DNA from: Nocardioides flavus (ex Wang et al. 2016) | GTDB taxonomy: Bacteria > Actinomycetota > Actinomycetes > Propionibacteriales > Nocardioidaceae | Assembly (NCBI RefSeq): GCF_014653115.1 | Contig: NZ_BNAD01000013.1 | Span: 1-64,000 of the forward strand | Length of the DNA: 64,000 bases | Direction: 5' to 3' | Shown: piece after piece, positions 58,281 to 64,000 of the stretch | Position numbering within the stretch: position 1 is the first letter of the stretch | Layout of the letters: each line of letters opens with the position of its first letter | The notes under the pieces: model-generated | What the model saw: only the letters and a program-made list of their open reading frames with translations | Databases searched by the model: none | What the model was told of the DNA's origin: nothing | Position numbers and translations under genes: made by a program

Positions 58281-58691
58281 ATGAAGCGAACCATCGAGGT
58301 AGTCGGCGCGGTGATCGTCCGCGACGGCCTCGTGTACTGCGTACAACGCGGACCTGACGGCAGCCTCCCAGGCATGTGGGAGTTTCCCGGCGGCAAGGTC
58401 GAGCCTGGCGAAGATGAGATCACCGCCCTGAGTCGCGAGATCCAGGAGGAGCTCCTGTGCGAAGTGAAGGTCGGCAACAAGGTCACCACCACTGCGCATG
58501 ATTACGACTTCGGGACCGTTCGCCTCACGACTTACTACTGCGACCTGATCGCGGGCGAGCCATCGCTCACCGAGCACACAGCTGAACTCTGGCTGCAGCC
58601 CGACCAGCTCCCGGAGCTGAACTGGGCTCCAGCGGATGTGCCGGCGGTCGAGGACATCGTTCGGCGATTCACCGGCGCGACGAAAAGCTGA
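58281..58691 (+). CDS. NUDIX hydrolase, MutT-like
   Basis: A 136-residue NUDIX enzyme. The Nudix box runs from GGKVEPGEDE (residues 36-45) to LSREIQEEL (49-57), fitting GX5EX7REUXEEXGU. MWEFPGG precedes it. Length and start (VVGAVIVRDGLVYCVQRG) fit MutT/8-oxo-dGTPase-type enzymes that cleanse nucleotide pools. Confidence 0.88.
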   Translation: MKRTIEVVGAVIVRDGLVYCVQRGPDGSLPGMWEFPGGKVEPGEDEITALSREIQEELLCEVKVGNKVTTTAHDYDFGTVRLTTYYCDLIAGEPSLTEHTAELWLQPDQLPELNWAPADVPAVEDIVRRFTGATKS

Positions 58692-58741
58692 AACCGGCGG
58701 GTCTGCCATCGCGAACCGAGTGAAAGCCGACATCTCGTCGG

Positions 58742-61700
58742 ATGTGCCTGGCAAGCTTCCGTCGCGTGCATCAACCTCCTTCTCTGCCCGTTGGACTTCA
58801 CGAAACGCTCGTCACCGAGCAACTTCAATCGCTGATTGATGTTGACGAAGCGCACGAGCACGAGCAGGGCCGCGTGGATGAAGCGGATCAAGTGCACGTT
58901 CTGAGCCGTCATATTGCGTTTGCACTTCAGCGCCGCCTGGCAGCAATCAAAGATCCCGCGGCGCGTCTCGACGCGGCGAACGACCTCCTGCGAGTCATCG
59001 AGGGATCGCACCGGCCCGTAACTGCGCCAGTGGAGCAGCTGCTCGCCGTACGCCGGCCTGCGGGCCCGGGTCAGGTGACACGGATGGCGCTGCGTCCCAA
59101 GACTCCGTTGAACGACGCCGCGCTGCTGACCAACGCACACGGCGAGCCCAGTCTTGCCTCCGAACTCCGGGCCGAGATCGACTCGGCAGACAGGGTCGAG
59201 CTCCTGTGCGCCTTCGTGATGTGGCACGGACTGCGTCTCATCGAGAACGAGCTCAAGGCGGCGCACGAAGCCGGGGTGCCGATTCGGGTGGTCACCACGA
59301 CGTACATCGGTGGCACCGAGCGGCGCGCGCTCGACCGGTTGGTCAACGAGTTCGGTGCTGAGGTGAAGGTCCAGTACGACGCTAAGCGCACGCGCCTTCA
59401 CGCCAAGGCGTGGCTCTTCGGGCGCGACACGGGCTTCGACACCGCGTACGTAGGGTCCTCGAATCTCACTACCTCGGCCATGCTGGAGGGGGTCGAATGG
59501 AACGTGCGGCTGAGCACGGCCGCGACCCCGAGCCTGCTCGACAAGTTCCGTGCCACCTTCGACGCGTACTGGAACAGCCCCGAGTTCGAGTCGTACGACC
59601 CCGAGCGCGATCGCGATCGCCTCGACGACGCACTTCTCGAAGCGAAAGGCGGGAAGTCCTCCGACCGGGTCACGATCACTCTCGCGGGCCTCGAGGTACG
59701 CCCCTACCCGTACCAACAAGAGATGCTCGACGCGATCCAGGTGGAGCGTGTGCTCCATGACCGGCATCGGAATCTCGTCGTCGCAGCAACAGGCACAGGC
59801 AAGACCGTCATCGCTGCTCTCGACTACCGGAACCTCGCGGACGAAGCCGGTAAGCAGCCGCCGCTGCTGTTCGTCGCGCACCGCAAGGAGATCCTGCTGC
59901 AGTCCATGCGGACCTACCGCGAGGTGCTCGGGGACGGCGACTTCGGGGAGCTGTACGTCGGCGGCCAGCGGCCCGAGCGGTGGCAGCACGTTTTCGCCAG
60001 CATTCAGTCGCTGACGGCCTACGGTGTCGCCAACATCCCCGCCAACTCATTCGAGATCGTGGTTATCGACGAGTTCCATCACGCAGAAGCGCGGACTTAT
60101 CGACGAATTCTCGACCACCTGACACCCCGAGAGCTCCTGGGCCTCACGGCGACGCCGGAGCGTGGCGACGGGGTCGACGTGCGCAGCTTCTTCGACGGTC
60201 GAACGGCGGCGGAGCTTCGACTGTGGGATGCCCTCGGGGCCGACCTTCTCTGCCCATTCCACTACTTCGCGATTGCCGACGGCACGGACCTTCGCTCGAT
60301 CACCTGGTCTCGAGGCAAGTACGACGAGACCCAACTCGATGGCGTCTTCACGGGAAATGACGCGCGTGCGCGAATCATCCTGAAGGCGGTCGAGGACAAG
60401 ATTGCCGACGCTGGGCAGATGCGCGCTTTGGGCTTCTGCGTCAGCGTTGCGCACGCCGAATACATGACCCGAGTATTCAACGATGCCGGCATTCCGGCTC
60501 GCACCGTCACCGGGACCACGCCTCACGACGAGCGGGCGACTGCGTTGCGCGCACTCCGTGATGCCTCGGTGAACGTGCTGTTCACCGTCGACGTCTTCAA
60601 CGAGGGCCTCGACATCCCCGACGTCGACACAGTGCTGTTCTTGAGGCCGACGGAGAGCTCCACCATCTTCATGCAGCAGTTGGGTCGGGGGCTGCGGCGA
60701 ACGACGGCCAAGGCCGTCCTCACTGTCCTGGATTTCGTCGGCTACCACCGCAAGGAATTCAGCTTCGCGCGCAAGTTCAGCGCCCTCACGGGACTCCACG
60801 GCAAGCAGCTCGAGAAGGGGGTGAAGGAGGACTTCCCCTTCCTGCCGTCCGGGTGTCAGGTCCGACTGGACCAGCAGAGCCAGCAGGTGGTCCTCGAGAA
60901 CCTCCGCTCCCAGATCAGCAACCGCTGGGCACAGATCGTCGCTCACCTCAAGGCGACCAAGGACGACTCACTCGCAGACTTCCTCGACGTCTCTGGGCTG
61001 GAGCTCAGCGACATTCTTCGAAGGGGAAGCCACTCCTGGACCAAGCTACGCAGAGATGCCGACCTGCCCACGCTGCCGGGCTCGGAGCTCGAAGCCAAGC
61101 TCCTGAAGCGGGTTCGTGCCTTTGCCCATGTGGATGACCCGACCAGGGCGACGGCCTACAAGGCACTGCTGGACGACGAGGCGCCGGACTACTCGCGGAT
61201 GTCGCAGGCCGAGCAGCGCCTGGCACGGATGCTCTTCTTCTCTCTGTGGTCTGACGGCGGGGGGTACGCCTCGGTCGGCGAGGGCCTCGACGCCCTTCGC
61301 AGGGAAGTCGCAACGCGCGCAGAGATCTCGACAGTGGTCGACCTGAGCTACGAGGCGGCGCGCCACGTTTCGTCCGATCTCCCGGCGGCACTGGCAGACG
61401 TACCTTTGAAGATCCATGCGAGGTATCAGCGCGAGGAGGTTCTTGCCGCGCTCGACTTCCCGCGGAATCCCAACAGCTTCCGCGAGGGAGTGCTCTATCT
61501 CGAACACCTGAACGTCGATGCCTTCTTCATTACCCTCAGGAAGTCGGAGGCCGACTACTCGCCCACGACGATGTACGCCGATTACCCGATCTCGCGCGAC
61601 CTGTTTCACTGGGAGTCGCAGTCGACCACCTCCGTCTCATCAAAGACGGGTCAGCGGTATCTCAGCGGCTCGAGCACCGTGCTCTTGTTCGTGCGTCAGG

Positions 61701-61855
61701 AGCAGAAGGACGACTTCGGCACGTCGCCCTACCTCTTCCTGGGGCCAGCGACGTACGTCAGCCACACAGGTGACCGCCCCATCGAGATCACGTGGCGGCT
61801 GGGGACCCAGATGCCGATGGACTTCTTCAACCATGCGTCTGCGGTGGCTCAGTAG
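58742..61855 (+). CDS. PLD-nuclease / SF2 helicase / DUF3427 protein
   Basis: A 1037-residue multidomain protein. An N-terminal helical part (1-110) is followed by a phospholipase-D-like nuclease domain with HAKAWLFGRD near residue 220 and YVGSSNLT. An SF2 helicase follows: AATGTGKT near 349, VVIDEFHHAEA near 440, GLTATPERGDG, and QQLGRGLRRT near 645. DUF3427 occupies about 700-1037. This architecture is typical of a family linked to restriction and defence islands. The gene is visibly lower in GC than its neighbours, suggesting transfer. The start is uncertain; ATG 58742 and GTG 58766 lack a clear ribosome site. Confidence 0.85.
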   Translation: MCLASFRRVHQPPSLPVGLHETLVTEQLQSLIDVDEAHEHEQGRVDEADQVHVLSRHIAFALQRRLAAIKDPAARLDAANDLLRVIEGSHRPVTAPVEQLLAVRRPAGPGQVTRMALRPKTPLNDAALLTNAHGEPSLASELRAEIDSADRVELLCAFVMWHGLRLIENELKAAHEAGVPIRVVTTTYIGGTERRALDRLVNEFGAEVKVQYDAKRTRLHAKAWLFGRDTGFDTAYVGSSNLTTSAMLEGVEWNVRLSTAATPSLLDKFRATFDAYWNSPEFESYDPERDRDRLDDALLEAKGGKSSDRVTITLAGLEVRPYPYQQEMLDAIQVERVLHDRHRNLVVAATGTGKTVIAALDYRNLADEAGKQPPLLFVAHRKEILLQSMRTYREVLGDGDFGELYVGGQRPERWQHVFASIQSLTAYGVANIPANSFEIVVIDEFHHAEARTYRRILDHLTPRELLGLTATPERGDGVDVRSFFDGRTAAELRLWDALGADLLCPFHYFAIADGTDLRSITWSRGKYDETQLDGVFTGNDARARIILKAVEDKIADAGQMRALGFCVSVAHAEYMTRVFNDAGIPARTVTGTTPHDERATALRALRDASVNVLFTVDVFNEGLDIPDVDTVLFLRPTESSTIFMQQLGRGLRRTTAKAVLTVLDFVGYHRKEFSFARKFSALTGLHGKQLEKGVKEDFPFLPSGCQVRLDQQSQQVVLENLRSQISNRWAQIVAHLKATKDDSLADFLDVSGLELSDILRRGSHSWTKLRRDADLPTLPGSELEAKLLKRVRAFAHVDDPTRATAYKALLDDEAPDYSRMSQAEQRLARMLFFSLWSDGGGYASVGEGLDALRREVATRAEISTVVDLSYEAARHVSSDLPAALADVPLKIHARYQREEVLAALDFPRNPNSFREGVLYLEHLNVDAFFITLRKSEADYSPTTMYADYPISRDLFHWESQSTTSVSSKTGQRYLSGSSTVLLFVRQEQKDDFGTSPYLFLGPATYVSHTGDRPIEITWRLGTQMPMDFFNHASAVAQ

Positions 61856-61894
61856 AGCGTCCGCCCACGCCCGACGGTCCCGAGCTAGAACAAG

Positions 61895-61940
61895 CTGAAG
61901 GGCCCCGACCTCTCACACACACGAGGTCGGGGCCCTTCAG
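61895..61940. terminator. Strong bidirectional hairpin terminator
   Basis: CTGAAGGGCCCCGACCTC (61895-61912) pairs perfectly over 18 bp with GAGGTCGGGGCCCTTCAG (61923-61940), loop 10 nt. It lies between the convergent helicase and nrdJ genes. Confidence 0.92.
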
Positions 61941-61950
61941 GTCAATCAGG

Positions 61951-64000
61951 TCAGCTGCAGCCGCTGGTGCTCCCGCAGCCCTCGCACACGTAGCACGAGC
62001 CGGCCGGGCGCATCTTCGTCCCGCAGGTCATGCAGAGCGGGGAGTCGACCGCCGTGCCGGTGAGCTTCTCGAAGAGCTCGGCGGTGGTCTTGGCCTCGCC
62101 GGTGGACGCCTGGGCCGGGACCTCGCGGGCCTCGGAGCCGTGGGTGTCCTTGGTCTCGACGTCCTCGTGGATCTTGGTTTCGACAGGCTCAACCGGCGAC
62201 GAGGCGGGCGAGGTGAGCTCGGACGCCGAGCCGGTCTCCTCCACGAGCGGCTCGTACGAGCCGGTCTCGAGGTGGCGCTGGCGCTCCTCGGCGGAGTAGA
62301 TGCCGAGCTGCGAGCGCTCCTCGAAGGACAGGTAGTCCAGGGCCAGGCGGCGGAAGATGTAGTCCATGATCGACTGCGACATCCGCACGTCCGGGTCGTC
62401 GGTCAGGCCGGCCGGCTCGAAGCGCAGGTTGGTGAACTTCGAGACGTACGTCTCGAGCGGGACGCCGTACTGCAAGCCGATCGACACCGCGATCGAGAAG
62501 GCGTCCATCACGCCGGCCAGGGTCGAGCCCTGCTTGCCGAGCTTGAGGAAGACCTCGCCGAGCTGGCCGTCGTCGTGGGCACCGGAGGTCATGTAGCCCT
62601 CGGCACCGCCGACGGTGAACGACGTCGTACGGGAGACGCGCGACTTCGGCAGGCGCTTGCGGACCGGGGCGTAGACGACCTTCTCCACGACCTTCGTCTC
62701 GACGGGCGCGGCGTCGGCAGCAGCCTTGTCGGCGGCGTCCTTCTTGGCCTTGCCGCCACCGTCGGCCAGCGGCTGGCCGACCTTGCAGTTGTCGCGGTAG
62801 ACGGCGGTCGCCTTGAGGCCGAGCTTCCAGGACTGCATGTAGACGTCCTCGATCTCCTCGACCGTGGCCGACTCCGGCAGGTTGACCGTCTTGGAGATCG
62901 CACCGGAGAGGAACGGCTGCGCCGCCGCCATCATCCGCACGTGGCCCATCGGCTTGAGCGAGCGGGCGCCCATAGCGGTGTCGAAGACCTCGTAGTGCTC
63001 GGTCTTCAGCCCCGGCGCGTCGACCACGTGGCCGTGCTCGGCGATGTAGGCGACGATCGCCTCGACCTGCTCCTCCTGGTAGCCCAGCTTCTTCAGGGCC
63101 CGCGGGATGGTCTGGTTGACGATCTGCATCGAGCCGCCGCCGACGAGCTTCTTGAACTTCACCAGCGAGAAGTCGGGCTCGATGCCGGTGGTGTCGCAGT
63201 CCATCATGAAGCCGATGGTGCCGGTGGGCGCGAGCACCGAGGCCTGCGCGTTGCGGAAGCCGTTCTTGTCGCCCAGCTTGATCACGTCGGCCCACGCCTT
63301 GGTGGCCAGCTTGTGCACGCGGCCGTCCTCGGTGTGCAGCACGCGGACGACGTCGTTGGCCGCCTGGTGCTTGCGCATGACGCGCTTGTGGGCGTCGGCG
63401 TTGCGGGCGTAGCCGGCGTACGGACCGACGATCGCGGCCAGCTCGGCGGAGCGCTTGTAGGAGGTGCCGGTCATGAGCGAGGTGATCGCGGCAGCCATCG
63501 AGCGGCCGCCCTCGGAGTCGTAGCCGAGGCCCATCGCCATCAGCAGCGCGCCGAGGTTGGCGTACCCGATGCCGAGCTGGCGGTAGTCGACGGTGGTCTT
63601 GCCGATCGGCTCGGTCGGGAAGTCGGCGAAGCAGATCGAGATGTCCATCGCGGTGATGATGAACTCGACGGCCTTCGCGAAGAGGGCGGCGTCGAAGGTG
63701 TCGTCGTCCTTGAGGAACTTCAGCAGGTTGAGCGACGCCAGGTTGCACGAGGAGTTGTCGAGCGACATGTACTCCGAGCACGGGTTGGACGCGGTGATGC
63801 GGCCGGTCTCGGGGTTGGTGTGCCAGTCGTTGATCGTGTCGTCGTACTGCAGGCCCGGGTCGGCGCAGGCCCAGGCGGCCTCACTGATCTTGCGGAACAG
63901 GTCGCGGGCGTCGACGGTCTCGATGACCTCGCCCGTGCCGCGCGAGCGCAGGCCGAACTCGGTGCCGTCCTCGACCGCACGCATGAACTCGTCGCTGACG
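61951..64000 (-). CDS. nrdJ: B12-dependent class II ribonucleotide reductase, C-terminal part (partial)
   Basis: The frame runs from the right edge of the window to a stop at 61951-61953, about 683 codons; the N-terminus is outside. It contains the NPCSEYMSLDNSSCNLASLN active-site block (in two parts), TGTIGFMMDCDTTGIEPDFS, and a C-terminal zinc-type end MTCGTKMRPAGSCYVCEGCG. The enzyme reduces ribonucleoside di- or triphosphates using adenosylcobalamin. A variable linker near 62080-62230 contains PVEPVETK, encoded by a REP-like sequence. Confidence 0.92.
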   Translation of the reverse strand, partial: VSDEFMRAVEDGTEFGLRSRGTGEVIETVDARDLFRKISEAAWACADPGLQYDDTINDWHTNPETGRITASNPCSEYMSLDNSSCNLASLNLLKFLKDDDTFDAALFAKAVEFIITAMDISICFADFPTEPIGKTTVDYRQLGIGYANLGALLMAMGLGYDSEGGRSMAAAITSLMTGTSYKRSAELAAIVGPYAGYARNADAHKRVMRKHQAANDVVRVLHTEDGRVHKLATKAWADVIKLGDKNGFRNAQASVLAPTGTIGFMMDCDTTGIEPDFSLVKFKKLVGGGSMQIVNQTIPRALKKLGYQEEQVEAIVAYIAEHGHVVDAPGLKTEHYEVFDTAMGARSLKPMGHVRMMAAAQPFLSGAISKTVNLPESATVEEIEDVYMQSWKLGLKATAVYRDNCKVGQPLADGGGKAKKDAADKAAADAAPVETKVVEKVVYAPVRKRLPKSRVSRTTSFTVGGAEGYMTSGAHDDGQLGEVFLKLGKQGSTLAGVMDAFSIAVSIGLQYGVPLETYVSKFTNLRFEPAGLTDDPDVRMSQSIMDYIFRRLALDYLSFEERSQLGIYSAEERQRHLETGSYEPLVEETGSASELTSPASSPVEPVETKIHEDVETKDTHGSEAREVPAQASTGEAKTTAELFEKLTGTAVDSPLCMTCGTKMRPAGSCYVCEGCGSTSGCS
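62176..62195. repeat. REP-like sequence inside nrdJ
   Basis: GGTTTCGACAGGCTCAACCG matches a hairpin core common between genes in Nocardioides-type genomes. Here it is in frame within the nrdJ linker and encodes PVEPVETK on the minus strand. Confidence 0.6.

Overview
The window is very GC-rich. Its coding style is strongly GC-biased at third positions, with many GTG starts and 4-bp ATGA/GTGA overlaps. It carries a Cvn 'conservon', two SOS-box-linked DUF222/HNH (13E12-type) genes, a SARP-type regulator, WXG100-type proteins and REP-like hairpins of the GGTCGAG...CTCGAGACC kind. Together these point to an actinobacterium, most likely of the Nocardioides type (Propionibacteriales). Genus placement is inference. 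No rRNA, tRNA or CRISPR array was seen.

Layout. 0-0.12 kb: 3' end of an ISL3-like transposase. 0.2-5.8 kb: orphan beta-class DNA methyltransferase, secreted phosphodiester glycosidase, lipoprotein, RelA/SpoT-domain protein, Ca2+/H+ antiporter. 5.9-11.5 kb (minus): complete conservon cvnA-B-C-D followed after 4 nt by an amino-acid-binding lipoprotein gene. 11.8-18.4 kb (plus): secreted EndA-type nuclease, then a translationally coupled cluster of GAF-SpoIIE phosphatase, cellulose-synthase-like glycosyltransferase with a helical insertion, STAS protein, HATPase protein and membrane-anchored GH26-like glycosidase. This looks like a polysaccharide synthase with its own partner-switching control. 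18.4-27.5 kb: DUF2945, XRE-cupin regulator divergent from a reductase-methyltransferase fusion, gluconate kinase/permease, three WXG100-like genes, MOSC protein, matrixin protease, FeS photolyase. 27.5-34.3 kb: DinB pseudogene, ABC-2 exporter, SDR, E2-like acyltransferase, PAP2 phosphatase.

34-41.4 kb: hypothetical genes, DUF1918, NERD-helicase, YbjN-like protein, then the first DUF222/HNH gene. 41.8-49.6 kb lies between two 1.46-kb direct repeats (each a DUF222/HNH gene plus its upstream region). It holds a pseudo-sensor, DUF2237, a WXG-type polymorphic toxin with immunity gene, two paralogous FAD oxidases, a decayed SARP regulator and a secreted protein. All three SARP-neighbour genes have 11-bp-spaced CAAG repeats 44-50 nt before their starts, the expected layout of SARP sites. 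51.9-61.9 kb is an accessory, partly lower-GC region: DUF6582, EEP nuclease plus a large SF2 helicase, VapBC, small hypotheticals, NUDIX, and a PLD-helicase-DUF3427 protein. 61.95-64 kb: the C-terminal part of B12-dependent ribonucleotide reductase NrdJ, running off the right edge.

Most promising signals: (1) a shared upstream element (GTTSTCCACAGRTC, start codon 46-48 nt downstream) before WXG-type and hypothetical genes; (2) the SARP-site regulon with a broken regulator; (3) the partner-switch polysaccharide synthase operon.
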